DNA from: Candidatus Woesearchaeota archaeon
GTDB taxonomy: Archaea; Nanobdellota; Nanobdellia; Woesearchaeales; PXDW01
Reading direction: 5' to 3'
Assembly: GCA_003564925.1 (NCBI GenBank)
Contig: PXDW01000104.1
Location: forward strand, 1 to 14,051
DNA length: 14,051 nt
Below the pieces are notes generated by a model. It was not told the origin of the DNA and searched no databases. It saw nothing but the letters and a program-made list of their open reading frames with translations. Numbering within the stretch: position 1 is the first letter of the stretch; each line of letters opens with the position of its first letter. The position numbers and the translations under genes were made by a program. Below are positions 1 through 7,636 of the stretch, piece after piece.

Positions 1-498
1 AAATTAAAAATAAAGGGCTTTGAAGCCGTAAAAAAAAATACTCCTATAATTGTCAAAGAAGCTCAAAAAAAGATATTAAAAGACATATTATTGGGAAATG
101 AAAAAGAAAAGATTGTTAGTTATATAATGGGCTTGACAAGTGAAATTCAAGAAAATAAAATTCCAAAAGAAAAAATAGTTATAAAAACCCAATTGCAAAA
201 GTCTCTAAAGGATTATGAACACAAAACACCATATGTTGTTGCAGCAAGAACAATGCGTGAGAGAGGATACAAAATAGGCCAAGGAAGCTTGATAAAGTAC
301 TTAATTGTTAGGGGAGATAAAAAAATAAGTGAGAGAGTCAAGCTGCCTGAAGAAGTTCTTCAAGATGAATATGATTCGGAATATTACATAAACAAGCAGC
401 TGATGGTAGCTTTAGAACCCATATTAAAAAAATTAGGGATAAGTAAAGAAGAATTGATTAGAGGAAAGGATCAAAGCAAATTAGATAGTTATCTTTAA
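1..498 (+). CDS. polB: DNA polymerase, family B, C-terminal part (partial at window start)
   Basis: The reading frame is open from the first base and ends at TAA 496-498, so only the last 165 residues are present; a TTG at 91 in this frame is internal, not a start. The sequence reads like the thumb region of archaeal replicative family B polymerases: a segment GFEAVKKNTPIIVKEAQ, then VIKTQLQKSLKDYE, PYVVAARTMRERG, IKYLIVRGD and YDSEYYINKQ, all in the expected order. The catalytic palm and exonuclease motifs lie outside the window. The last eight residues, QSKLDSYL, fit a PCNA-interacting peptide (Q, then L at +3, Y and L at +6 and +7), known at the C-terminus of archaeal PolB enzymes. Family assignment is from recognition of these motifs and is firm; whether this is PolB1 or a paralogue cannot be judged from this part. 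Confidence 0.93.
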   Translation, partial: KLKIKGFEAVKKNTPIIVKEAQKKILKDILLGNEKEKIVSYIMGLTSEIQENKIPKEKIVIKTQLQKSLKDYEHKTPYVVAARTMRERGYKIGQGSLIKYLIVRGDKKISERVKLPEEVLQDEYDSEYYINKQLMVALEPILKKLGISKEELIRGKDQSKLDSYL

Positions 499-508
499 TA
501 ACAAAGAT

Positions 509-522
509 ATGTTAAATAACAT
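509..522. repeat. Short inverted repeat after polB
   Basis: ATGTTA (509-514) and TAACAT (517-522) are perfect inverted copies around AA, ten bases after the polB stop. It could be a weak hairpin at the transcript end, but there is no following T-run, so a terminator role is not supported. Confidence 0.35.
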
Positions 523-550
523 AATTTATAGAGAAAAAGAAAGCTAATTT

Positions 551-585
551 AGAAAGGTTTAAATATAAATTCTACTATATAGTAT
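551..585 (+). promoter_or_regulatory. Archaeal promoter (BRE plus TATA box)
   Basis: AGAAAGG followed by TTTAAATATAAA (558-569) matches an archaeal BRE plus TATA element. Initiation about 25 bases downstream would be near 588-596. A second TATA-like stretch, CTATATAGTATA, lies at about 575-585. The first zinc-ribbon start codon is 120-140 bases further on, so unlike most promoters here this one would give a long leader. A tiny reading frame, ATG 594-596 to TAA 615-617 (MGGVDII), sits near the expected transcript start. Confidence 0.6.
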
Positions 586-719
586 AGTAATTAATGGGTG
601 GGGTTGATATAATATAATTTAAGTTGTTGTTTAGTATTTTATTTAGCATTATTTGAATCAATAATGGATTGTTTTTATATATTGTTTTTATTATCTTTAA
701 GCGTTGAAAAGGGATTGCT

Positions 720-875
720 ATGGTGATGGTTGAAATGAATTTTTTTAATAATTTGGATATATTGGAGCCGAAATGTCCAAAATGCGGCATCATACTGGAT
801 TATGGAGAAAATACTGAATATAGTGAAAATGATAAAACACATATCTGTATGAAATGCAAATGCATTCTTAAATAA
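720..875 (+). CDS. Small zinc-ribbon protein
   Basis: A 51-codon gene whose product has CPKCG at residues 19-23 and CMKCKC at 43-48, a two-knuckle zinc ribbon with about 20 residues between the knuckles. Such mini zinc ribbons are common in archaea and may bind nucleic acid or a protein partner; no specific function can be named. Three in-frame ATGs compete: 720, 726 and 735. The 735 start is preceded by GGTGAT (722-727), which could pair with the archaeal 16S 3' end at a normal distance; the 720 start is preceded by AAAAGGGAT. The knuckles are retained with any of the three. The gene lies alone between polB and the next small Cys-rich gene, with a long AT-rich leader (about 590-719). That leader holds another short hydrophobic reading frame, 664-726, 20 residues, which I do not call a gene. 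Confidence 0.6.
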   Translation: MVMVEMNFFNNLDILEPKCPKCGIILDYGENTEYSENDKTHICMKCKCILK

Positions 876-918
876 TTTTTATAGTTAAGCTTAAATAATA
901 GTCCTAATCTCATTTTAT

Positions 919-1184
919 ATGGAAGAATATTGTTTGCATTGTGATATTATAACAAAAATAGAGGAATGCTGTGGCCAACATCCAGAAACAGGCATCCAAA
1001 AAAACTAGTTCTTGAAGATGGAGATGAACTAAATAGTTGCGCTAATTTAAGTAAAGAGGGTATTTGTAAAGTATATGAAACAGATCGTATGCCGGGAAAA
1101 TGCAAAGAAAATTACTGCTCCTTCATCAATGAAAAACCCTTAGATGAAATATTGTTTGGAATAAACAATGATAGATACATTTAA
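919..1184 (+). CDS. YkgJ-like Cys-rich small protein, two frames joined at a -1 slippery site
   Basis: From ATG 919 the first frame codes for 29 residues (MEEYCLHCDIITKIEECC...) and stops at TAG 1006-1008. The -1 frame then continues to a stop at 1182-1184 with an L-V-L-E-D-G-D-E-L run, CANLSKEGIC, KVYETDRMPGKC and NYC. Joined, the product is 88 residues with Cys at 5, 8, 17, 18, 41, 50, 62 and 67. The order CxxC, CC, C-x8-C, Y, R, C resembles YkgJ/UPF0153 proteins, which bind Zn or Fe through clustered cysteines. Neither half alone holds the full motif, which argues that they are one gene. The junction is A AAA AAC at 999-1005 in the correct phase. Either programmed -1 frameshifting, a real one-base deletion, or an assembly error in the A7 run (998-1004) explains it. 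An ATG at 966 in the second frame could give a shorter 72-residue product, lacking the first four cysteines. Confidence 0.6.
999..1031 (+). promoter_or_regulatory. Candidate -1 ribosomal frameshift signal
   Basis: The heptamer A AAA AAC (999-1005) is read as caA AAA AAC TAG in the upstream frame, the exact X XXY YYZ phase for tandem slippage, with a stop codon immediately after. TAGTTC (1006-1011) can pair with GAACTA (1026-1031) to form a weak six-pair stem with a 14-base loop. It starts right after the heptamer, closer than the 5-8 base spacer usual for stimulators. The alternative is a plain homopolymer indel. Confidence 0.45.
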
Positions 1185-1208
1185 ATATATTCTCTATATC
1201 CTAATATC

Positions 1209-1282
1209 ATGCATATGCATATAAAAAATAAAAATATTATTTCTATCATTATTATAGCTTAAGCTGGGCTATTTTTAAGCCC
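1209..1282 (+). promoter_or_regulatory. Palindromes and hairpin upstream of ileS
   Basis: Three symmetric elements lie in this gap: ATGCATATGCAT (1209-1220), a perfect 12-base palindrome; AGCTTAAGCT (1256-1265); and GGGCT (1266-1270) pairing with AGCCC (1278-1282) across a seven-base loop. The hairpin lies upstream of the ileS TATA box, so it is probably outside the ileS transcript. It may be the end of the preceding transcript or a protein-binding site. Confidence 0.35.
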
Positions 1283-1299
1283 TGTAGAATATATGATAG

Positions 1300-1313
1300 A
1301 AAGACATATAAAG
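1300..1313 (+). promoter_or_regulatory. ileS promoter (BRE/TATA)
   Basis: GAAAGAC followed by ATATAAA (1306-1312) has its centre 26 bases ahead of the ileS ATG, so transcription is expected to begin at or next to the start codon (leaderless message). Confidence 0.6.
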
Positions 1314-1334
1314 GAAAAAATTTAAAGAATTAAA

Positions 1335-4235
1335 ATGCCAGGAAAATATAATGCAAAAGAAATTGAACGTGAAGTATTAGATTTTTGGAAAAATAAAAAA
1401 ATCTATGAAAAGGTTAAAAATAAGAACAAAAAAGGCAAAGATTTCTATTATTTGGATGGACCTCCATATACTTCTGGAAAGGTACATCTAGGAACAGCTT
1501 GGGGAAAAGCTCTAAGAGATTCTTTAATGCGTTACAAACGAATGAAAGGATTTAATGTGTGGGATAGAGCTGGTTTTGATACACATGGTTTGCCAACAGC
1601 ACATAAAGTTCAGGAAAATTTTAATATAAGGCATAAGGATGATATTCCTAAATTTGGAGTCTCTAAATTTGTAAGTGAATGCAAAAAATTATCTGTTAAA
1701 AATATGGAAGTGATGATTGAGGATTTTAAAAGATTAGGCGTTTGGATGGGGTTTTCAGACCCATACATAACTTTAGATAATGAATACATGGAAGGGGAAT
1801 GGTGGCTAATAAAAAAAGCTTATAAAAATAATCGTTTGTATGAAGGAAAAAAGGTAATGCATTGGTGCCCTTCATGTTCAACCGCATTAGCTAAACATGA
1901 ATTAGAGTACCAAAATGTAAAAGATGATTCCATCTTCCTAAAATTCCCATTAAAAGATAAGGAGAATGAATTTTTAATAATCTGGACAACAACTCCATGG
2001 ACTATTCCTTATAATCTCGGAGTTATGGTAAATCCTGAAGAAGATTATGTTAGAGCAAAGGTTGGGGATGAAACATGGATAGTTGCAGCTAAGCTAGCAG
2101 GAATGTTTATACAGGGTGTTGCTGATAAGCAATATAAAGTAATAGAAACAATAAAAGGAGAGCAATTGGAGGGTGTTGAATATGTTCATCCGTTACACTC
2201 GGACTTAGAAAAGGTTTATAAAAAATTAAAGCAAGAAAATTCAAAAATACATACTATTGTTCTAAGTAAAGAATATGTTGATACTGGATCCGGCTCCGGG
2301 CTTGTTCATATGGCTCCAGGATGCGGACCAGAAGATTATGAAGTAGGCCATGAATATGGGATTAAGCCATTTAATAATCTTAATGAAGATGGTAAATTTC
2401 CGAAAGATATGGGTATATTTGCCGGTTGGGACGCAAAAATAGATAATAAAAAATTTATTGATTATTTTGATAAGAAATGTTTTTTAATTAAAACAACAGA
2501 AGTGGAGCACGAATATGCTCATTGCTGGAGGTGCCATAAGGCTGTTGTTTTCAGGTTAACAAGGCAATGGTTTTTTAAGGTTGAAGATTTGAAAGACCAA
2601 ATGAAAAAATTTAATGAAAAAATTTTATGGCAGCCGGGTTGGGCTGGGTCAAGACAATTTGATTCCTGGTTAGATAACTTAAGGGATAATTCTATAACAA
2701 GACAACGTTACTGGGGGTGTCCTGTTCCAATATGGAAATGTAAATGCGGCAATTATGAAGTTATTGGCTCTATCAAAGAGTTGGAAAAAAAGAGCAAACA
2801 AAAAGCTCCGGATGACTTACATATACCTTATATTGACAAGATAACAATTCCTTGTAAATGTGGGGAAAAAATGAAAAGAATCTCTGATATTTTAGATGTT
2901 TGGGTAGATGCGGGAGTTGCTTCCTGGACATGCTTGTATTATCCGCGTAAGAAAGATTTATTTGAGAAACTATGGCCAGCTGATTTTATTCTGGAAGGAA
3001 AAGACCAAATTAGGGGATGGTTTAATCTATTGTTTGTTGCTTCAATGATTTCTATAAGAAAACCAAGTTATAAGGCAGTTTATATGCATGGTTTTATTAA
3101 TGATATTCAAGGGAGAAAAATGTCAAAATCTCTTGGCAATTATATCTTACCAGACGAGATTGTTGATAAATACGGGGCAGATACTTTAAGATACTATATG
3201 ATAGGGGCAGCCAATCCTGGTTTAGATCTGAATTATAATCTTGAAGATGTCAGGCTAAAGCACAAAAATTTAATGATATTGTGGAATATTCATAACTATA
3301 TTATTAACTTCTGTAAAACAAATAAAATAAAGCCTAAAAATATTTCAGAAAAACTAGGCTTAGAAGAAAAATATATCTTGTCTAAATTAAATTCGACTAT
3401 TGAAAAAACAACAGAATTATTTGACTATTATAAATTGAATGAAGTTCCTTTGGTTATTGAAAGCCTATTTTTAGAATTAAGCAGAACATATATGCAATTA
3501 AACAGAGAAAAGTCTGCAATTGGTACAAAACAAGAGAAGGAACTTGTTGTTTCTGTAATTTATCATGTTCTTTATGAGACATTAAAAATATTTACACCAA
3601 TTGCTCCTTTTATTTGCGAAAAAATTTATCTAAGCTTCAGGGATGAATTTGGATTAAAGCAAGATTCGATTAGTTTTGAAAAATGGCCAGAAACAGATAA
3701 GAAAAGAGTTGATAAGAAATTGGAAAATCAATTCGAAATAGTCGAGCCTATTGTTCAGGAGATTCTTTCAAAAAGAGAAAAAGCTCAGCTTGGAATAAGA
3801 TGGCCTCTGGCAAAAGTTGAAATTTTTTTAAAAGACAAGGAGAAAGTAGATGCTGTTAAAAACCTTGCTGAAATAATCAAAACTCAAACAAACATTAAAA
3901 AAGTGACTGCTAAAAAAGGCAAAAGAAGGTACCTTAAATTGGATACAAAATTAACCAAAGAGCTTGAAGCTGAAGGCTACACAAGAGAAGTTACAAGAAG
4001 AATTCAGTCTTTAAGAAAAAAGGCAGGGCTAAAAAAAGATGACAATGTTATTTTATATATTAAGTGCACTGATAAATTGGAATCATGCTTGTGTAAGTTT
4101 GACAAGTATATTAAAGAAAAATGCGGCGCTTCTGAACTGAGTATTTCTAAAGAAGAAGCTAAAAAAAAATACAATAATGTTTGCAGGGAAAAGGTTAAAG
4201 GCTTAGAGTTCGAAATAAGTTTTACAAAAAAATAG
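1335..4235 (+). CDS. ileS: Isoleucyl-tRNA synthetase
   Basis: A 966-residue class I synthetase that charges tRNA-Ile. The N-terminus shows the usual start (an E-x-E-x-L-x-F-W stretch) and PPYTSGKVHLGT, with the HIGH signature as HLGT at residues 51-54. The KMSKS loop is exact at 595-599, followed by LGNYI. The editing (CP1) domain lies between, with WTTTPWTIP, GSGLVHMAPG and the THGLP block typical of IleRS. A zinc site is formed by C178-x2-C181 and C397-x2-C400. A further CKCG pair (about 467-511) marks a zinc-knuckle insertion. The C-terminal anticodon-binding region with YTREVTRRIQ and a terminal appendage matches the archaeal/eukaryotic type. No frameshift is seen. The start at 1335 fits the TATA spacing. 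It stands as a single-gene transcript, with a T-rich stretch after the stop. Confidence 0.97.
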   Translation: MPGKYNAKEIEREVLDFWKNKKIYEKVKNKNKKGKDFYYLDGPPYTSGKVHLGTAWGKALRDSLMRYKRMKGFNVWDRAGFDTHGLPTAHKVQENFNIRHKDDIPKFGVSKFVSECKKLSVKNMEVMIEDFKRLGVWMGFSDPYITLDNEYMEGEWWLIKKAYKNNRLYEGKKVMHWCPSCSTALAKHELEYQNVKDDSIFLKFPLKDKENEFLIIWTTTPWTIPYNLGVMVNPEEDYVRAKVGDETWIVAAKLAGMFIQGVADKQYKVIETIKGEQLEGVEYVHPLHSDLEKVYKKLKQENSKIHTIVLSKEYVDTGSGSGLVHMAPGCGPEDYEVGHEYGIKPFNNLNEDGKFPKDMGIFAGWDAKIDNKKFIDYFDKKCFLIKTTEVEHEYAHCWRCHKAVVFRLTRQWFFKVEDLKDQMKKFNEKILWQPGWAGSRQFDSWLDNLRDNSITRQRYWGCPVPIWKCKCGNYEVIGSIKELEKKSKQKAPDDLHIPYIDKITIPCKCGEKMKRISDILDVWVDAGVASWTCLYYPRKKDLFEKLWPADFILEGKDQIRGWFNLLFVASMISIRKPSYKAVYMHGFINDIQGRKMSKSLGNYILPDEIVDKYGADTLRYYMIGAANPGLDLNYNLEDVRLKHKNLMILWNIHNYIINFCKTNKIKPKNISEKLGLEEKYILSKLNSTIEKTTELFDYYKLNEVPLVIESLFLELSRTYMQLNREKSAIGTKQEKELVVSVIYHVLYETLKIFTPIAPFICEKIYLSFRDEFGLKQDSISFEKWPETDKKRVDKKLENQFEIVEPIVQEILSKREKAQLGIRWPLAKVEIFLKDKEKVDAVKNLAEIIKTQTNIKKVTAKKGKRRYLKLDTKLTKELEAEGYTREVTRRIQSLRKKAGLKKDDNVILYIKCTDKLESCLCKFDKYIKEKCGASELSISKEEAKKKYNNVCREKVKGLEFEISFTKK

Positions 4236-4242
4236 CACATCT

Positions 4243-4292
4243 TTTATTATTTTATTCTTTATTGTTCTGTTAATATTTGTTTTTATTTAATT
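4243..4292 (+). terminator. T-rich terminator region after ileS
   Basis: Downstream of the ileS stop the coding strand has several T-runs (CTTTTATTATTTTATTC, then TTTGTTTTTATTT). Archaeal polymerase terminates at such oligo-T tracts without a hairpin. The next gene converges from the other strand. Confidence 0.5.
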
Positions 4293-4314
4293 ATTTATAT
4301 AATAATATTGCTTA

Positions 4315-6549
4315 TTAAATAAGGCCAAAAGTAATTGAAAAGTCCCTTATAAGATGTGTGAAGCTATGTCCAGAATTATCTGGTAAATTATAATCAGGCT
4401 TTGATGACCATGTTTGTATTATAATGTTTTTTGGTTTTCCCATTTCTGAAATAACAGAATTGGCCCAATACATAGTGCTATCATAGAATTCTTTGTCCGT
4501 AGTAGCACTCCAACTATTGTCTATAAAAATAACACCAAAATCTATTCCTCTATCTTCACAAAATTCTTTAAGTTCTTTTACATCTTTCATTTTAAAGTCA
4601 CGGCGATTTCTATCTACATCTATATGAAAGAAAGGTAATTCATATCCAGCTTTCTGTCTAAATCCCACTATCCAAGCTTTCAATTCTTCCTTTGTAAAGG
4701 CTGGATAAGGTTCTATACTCCCAACCAGAATAGTATTATCTAATTTTTTAATTTTATTGACATAATCTACAACCTGATCCAATGTTTGGTCTCTATTAAG
4801 ATTACACCATTGTACTCCAGCATAGTATGGTTCGTCCATCGATATGTATTTTACTTTGCCGCCATTTCGTTTTATCTCATTAATTGCATTTGCGGTTACT
4901 TGGTAAGTAATTTCTGCTGTACATCCCCAGTCTTTGACTGCTCCGGATTCAAGAGCAATATTGATATCCCATTCATTTAATTTTGTCACCATATCATTAA
5001 CTTGTTTATTGGAAAAATAATTATACCAAAAGTTTAAATCATAAAATTGAAATACATCTACATAGCCTCTTGCATCTTCCCACCTTTCTTCTTCATAAAA
5101 TAGATTTAAATAATCTTCAGACATGGGATTACCTGCGTTGTCAACATAAATAGGGGCCATCCACACTTCATACGGCTTACACACAACACATTCACATCCA
5201 TCACAACACATATTAGCTGGGCAAGGCTGTGCTATCTCAGCAAATTCTCCATTAACACATTTTACTGTGTCAATACAGTCATGATGACAATCTGTAGCAT
5301 AATGATGTTTTTTTTCTGAAGCAATATCATGACAACAATATTCATTGTTGCATATCCAAGTGTCCCAAAAAGAACTATAACAGGCATTTGTTATACATGA
5401 CCCCCACTTGCCTTCAGAATCACAACTTTTTGTGCCTGCACAATTACCTTCATCAGCATTATTGCATGGCATAGTTTCTCCAGGAACACATTCACTAATT
5501 TTACAGGTTTCATCAAATATACATTCTCCTACATAACATTTTTCTGTATCAACACATTCATCTGCTATTGTCCAATCTCCTTTTCCAAGTGTTGCTCCAT
5601 CACAAGATGAACTAATTCCGCTGCAATATTTTTGTAATGTTTGTTTTCCTACATTTTTTCCACAACTCATTCCCCAAGGACACCCATATTCAATATCGTA
5701 GTTTTCATCACATACAAAAGTTTGAGCTCTGAAATTGCAGCCATCACAGCAAGGTCCAGAGTCACATTCACAAACTTCACATCTTGGGTCTTCAATATAT
5801 TCATTATAAATACAAGTAGTACCAGAACAATAATAATCTCTATATGTGCTTTCATAGCAACCGTCCATTTCATTACAATTTACACATTCAGTAATTCCGC
5901 AACTTTCATCAGTTCCCGAACAATAACTAATACAGATACCATTTGAACAATATTTATCTTCTGAACAAGAGCCACAAATTCCTCCACACCCGTCATCTCC
6001 GCATTCTTTTCCTCCACAATAAGGCACACACACCTCATCAACAGATTCTTCTTCTGCAGTTTCTAATATACCAAATGAGTCACCCTTTCCATGAATTTTT
6101 ACCTTTAATTCACCTTTTCTGACAGGAATTGTTATTACTGGAGTTTCCTTTTCCATATTAAGGTTGTCAACATTAAAAGAGTCTGCAATTATATTTCCAG
6201 ATATAATATAGACATTATGGTCTGTATTTTCAATACTGTTTTTTATTAAGGGATATTCATCTAATGAACCGCTTTCTAATATATCTTCTTTATATTTTAG
6301 ATCTGCAAAGATAATTTTATCATATTTTGCAGGCAAAAGGTAAGTTTTTTCAATAATAGAACCATATTCAGCTGATATTGAGTTTGCATCATTTTTTAAT
6401 TTTGTTTTGAAGTTTTCAACTTCTATTTGAGCCTGAGAATCTTGTAGTCTTTTTATGTACATATATCCAAAAACTAATGTTAATGAGATAATAATTAAGA
6501 TAAAGACAAACATAAAAACATTAGATTGAATCTGTCCTCTTTTTTTCAT
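4315..6549 (-). CDS. Membrane-anchored Cys-rich protein with C-terminal TIM-barrel hydrolase-like domain
   Basis: I place the start at 6549 (744 residues, MKKRGQIQ...) rather than at an ATG 90 bases upstream. A strong promoter lies between the two, and this N-terminus is the usual K/R-rich lead into one membrane segment (about residues 11-31). The rest should be outside the cell. Residues 174-458 hold 48 cysteines, with a repeat-like unit CGDDGCGGICGSC and a C-x-PGE-x-PC...GNC-x-G-x-x-x-C...GKWGSC unit, typical of disulfide-rich stalks in secreted DPANN proteins. Residues about 460-744 look like a glycoside-hydrolase-type beta/alpha barrel. YISMDEP (D572, E573), GSIEP (E613), HIDVD (644-646) and FIDNSW (D677) each end a hydrophobic strand, and a late TWSSKPDYNLP loop follows. 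The barrel call and the catalytic carboxylates are inference; substrate unknown. A surface polysaccharide-cleaving or binding role is plausible. It converges with ileS. Confidence 0.75.
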   Translation of the reverse strand: MKKRGQIQSNVFMFVFILIIISLTLVFGYMYIKRLQDSQAQIEVENFKTKLKNDANSISAEYGSIIEKTYLLPAKYDKIIFADLKYKEDILESGSLDEYPLIKNSIENTDHNVYIISGNIIADSFNVDNLNMEKETPVITIPVRKGELKVKIHGKGDSFGILETAEEESVDEVCVPYCGGKECGDDGCGGICGSCSEDKYCSNGICISYCSGTDESCGITECVNCNEMDGCYESTYRDYYCSGTTCIYNEYIEDPRCEVCECDSGPCCDGCNFRAQTFVCDENYDIEYGCPWGMSCGKNVGKQTLQKYCSGISSSCDGATLGKGDWTIADECVDTEKCYVGECIFDETCKISECVPGETMPCNNADEGNCAGTKSCDSEGKWGSCITNACYSSFWDTWICNNEYCCHDIASEKKHHYATDCHHDCIDTVKCVNGEFAEIAQPCPANMCCDGCECVVCKPYEVWMAPIYVDNAGNPMSEDYLNLFYEEERWEDARGYVDVFQFYDLNFWYNYFSNKQVNDMVTKLNEWDINIALESGAVKDWGCTAEITYQVTANAINEIKRNGGKVKYISMDEPYYAGVQWCNLNRDQTLDQVVDYVNKIKKLDNTILVGSIEPYPAFTKEELKAWIVGFRQKAGYELPFFHIDVDRNRRDFKMKDVKELKEFCEDRGIDFGVIFIDNSWSATTDKEFYDSTMYWANSVISEMGKPKNIIIQTWSSKPDYNLPDNSGHSFTHLIRDFSITFGLI

Positions 6550-6583
6550 TTTGCGTATTATAATTAAGATATTTATTATTATT

Positions 6584-6600
6584 GCGATATATAAACTTTT
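6584..6600 (-). promoter_or_regulatory. Promoter of the Cys-rich hydrolase-like gene
   Basis: Read on the minus strand, GAAAAG precedes TTTATATAT (TATA at 6587-6595). Initiation near 6566 would leave a leader of about 17 bases to the start at 6549. This promoter supports that start over the upstream ATG at 6639. Confidence 0.55.
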
Positions 6601-6636
6601 CTCAAAAGTAAATTTGATTAGGTGAAAAAAATTGAG

Positions 6637-6649
6637 CAAAATTTATAAA
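6637..6649 (+). promoter_or_regulatory. Promoter of the winged-helix gene
   Basis: CAAAA followed by TTTATAAA (6642-6649) is centred about 27 bases ahead of the ATG at 6673, giving a leaderless or nearly leaderless message. It is placed head-to-head with the minus-strand promoter at 6584-6600. Confidence 0.55.
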
Positions 6650-6672
6650 CTTCAATTATCTATAACATTTTA

Positions 6673-7137
6673 ATGGCAAAAACTAAATCTATTGACACAC
6701 CTTTATCTGAGATTACTTTAAGAAGATACGAAAAACCCTATGACTTAAGCAAAAGAGAGCTTGTTGCAAAGCTGTGCCTTTCATTGGGATTGCTCCAGCC
6801 AGGAGACTCAAGAGATGTTGTTGTTGATGTGCTTTATATCATGCTGGAAGCAAAGAAAAAAAAAGAAATGATCAACAGCGCTGAAATAACAAGAAGAGTT
6901 ACTGAGCTTAGAAAGAATGAAAAACTGCCAATGCTTGGAATTGCATTTTCAAATATAAGAAGGCAAATCCTAAGGCTTAGAGACTTGTTTATTGTTGAAA
7001 AGGTAAAAAACGACTACAGAATATCTGAGTTTTTGCCTCTAACAGAGACATTTGAAAACAAGATAGAGAAATTCTACATACCCAATATATTAGAAAGGCT
7101 TAAATTATATCTAAAAGAGATAGATGAAAAGTTTTAA
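6673..7137 (+). CDS. Winged-helix DNA-binding protein, function unknown
   Basis: A 154-residue protein with a basic N-terminus, a conserved-looking block TLRRYEKPYDLSKREL and LCLSLGLLQPGDSRDVVVDVLY (to about residue 55). A helix-turn-helix region follows: residues about 67-104 (INSAEITRRV...IRRQILRLRDL) and a wing 105-118 (FIVEKVKNDYRISEF). The C-terminal 35 residues are helical and may dimerise. The N-terminal block looks like one I associate with DPANN genomes, but I cannot name a family. The HTH and neighbours suggest a transcriptional regulator or chromatin-type factor; the target is not visible. The start fits the TATA spacing. It is divergent from the Cys-rich secreted gene, which it could regulate, though the sequence does not prove this. 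Confidence 0.75.
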   Translation: MAKTKSIDTPLSEITLRRYEKPYDLSKRELVAKLCLSLGLLQPGDSRDVVVDVLYIMLEAKKKKEMINSAEITRRVTELRKNEKLPMLGIAFSNIRRQILRLRDLFIVEKVKNDYRISEFLPLTETFENKIEKFYIPNILERLKLYLKEIDEKF

Positions 7138-7151
7138 TTATTTGAAGGGAT

Positions 7152-7164
7152 AGATTTATATATA
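7152..7164 (+). promoter_or_regulatory. Promoter of the gene at 7184
   Basis: TTTATATATAA (7154-7164) is centred about 25 bases ahead of the ATG at 7184, the same leaderless spacing as for neighbouring genes. Confidence 0.55.
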
Positions 7165-7183
7165 ATATGTTTTTCTTGTATAT

Positions 7184-7627
7184 ATGGAGAAAAACAATAT
7201 ATTCTTTGAGCCCTGGCTAAGCGCTAATAAGAAATTGGCTGAAAAATATCTTCCAAATAATGCAAAATATATGAAAGACCTGCATCAAATTGATTCTACT
7301 GTATTTGAGCCATATAAAACCAATCTTGAAATAAAAATCGCTAAAAATAAAGTTTTTAAAAATAATATAGAAAATATAAAAGGAATTTTTCTGGGTTTTG
7401 AAATGAAAAAGTATGGAAAAAATAATATACCTTATGCTAGTTCAATACTACTCGATGTTCCTAAGAAAAAAGGTTTATTTAAGAACTTAGAGGAATATGA
7501 ACCATTGAGAATAAAAATAATCCCTGAAATCACAAACGGATACATCTTAAGCGGATTCCTGAAAAATGTTGTTTGTCTTAATGTTGTTCCATCAAAGCAT
7601 AATTATAGAACTTACCCTTTAGGATAA
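7184..7627 (+). CDS. Unrecognised 147-residue protein
   Basis: I do not recognise a family. The product is soluble and lysine-rich, with no signal peptide, membrane segment or cysteine cluster (one Cys near the end). It begins with MEKNNIFFEPWLSANKKLAEKYLPNN, a helical aromatic start. From about residue 50 a mostly beta segment follows, with alternating hydrophobics (IKGIFLGFEMKKY, ASSILLDVP, LRIKIIPEI, GYILSGFLKNVVCLNVV). The gene is complete, with its own promoter, and its stop is nine bases before the ATG of the methyltransferase-kinase gene, so the two are probably co-transcribed. It might act on the same partner as the downstream fusion enzyme, but that is only inferred from position. 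Confidence 0.7.
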   Translation: MEKNNIFFEPWLSANKKLAEKYLPNNAKYMKDLHQIDSTVFEPYKTNLEIKIAKNKVFKNNIENIKGIFLGFEMKKYGKNNIPYASSILLDVPKKKGLFKNLEEYEPLRIKIIPEITNGYILSGFLKNVVCLNVVPSKHNYRTYPLG

Positions 7628-7636
7628 TATTTATAT

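Noticed and set aside
91..498. Separate 135-residue gene starting at TTG 91
   Set aside because: The frame is open back to base 1 and the upstream residues belong to the PolB thumb region; TTG 91 is internal.
575..793. Minus-strand 72-residue reading frame over the zinc-ribbon gene
   Set aside because: It is rich in I, N and K with no motif and overlaps a plus-strand frame that has a clear zinc ribbon.
4004..4240. Minus-strand 78-residue frame at the end of ileS
   Set aside because: It lies fully inside the conserved ileS C-terminal coding region and shows no own features.
6550..6639. N-terminal 30-residue extension of the Cys-rich protein
   Set aside because: The extension would contain the BRE/TATA promoter and add a second hydrophobic stretch; MKKRGQIQ at 6549 is a better start.
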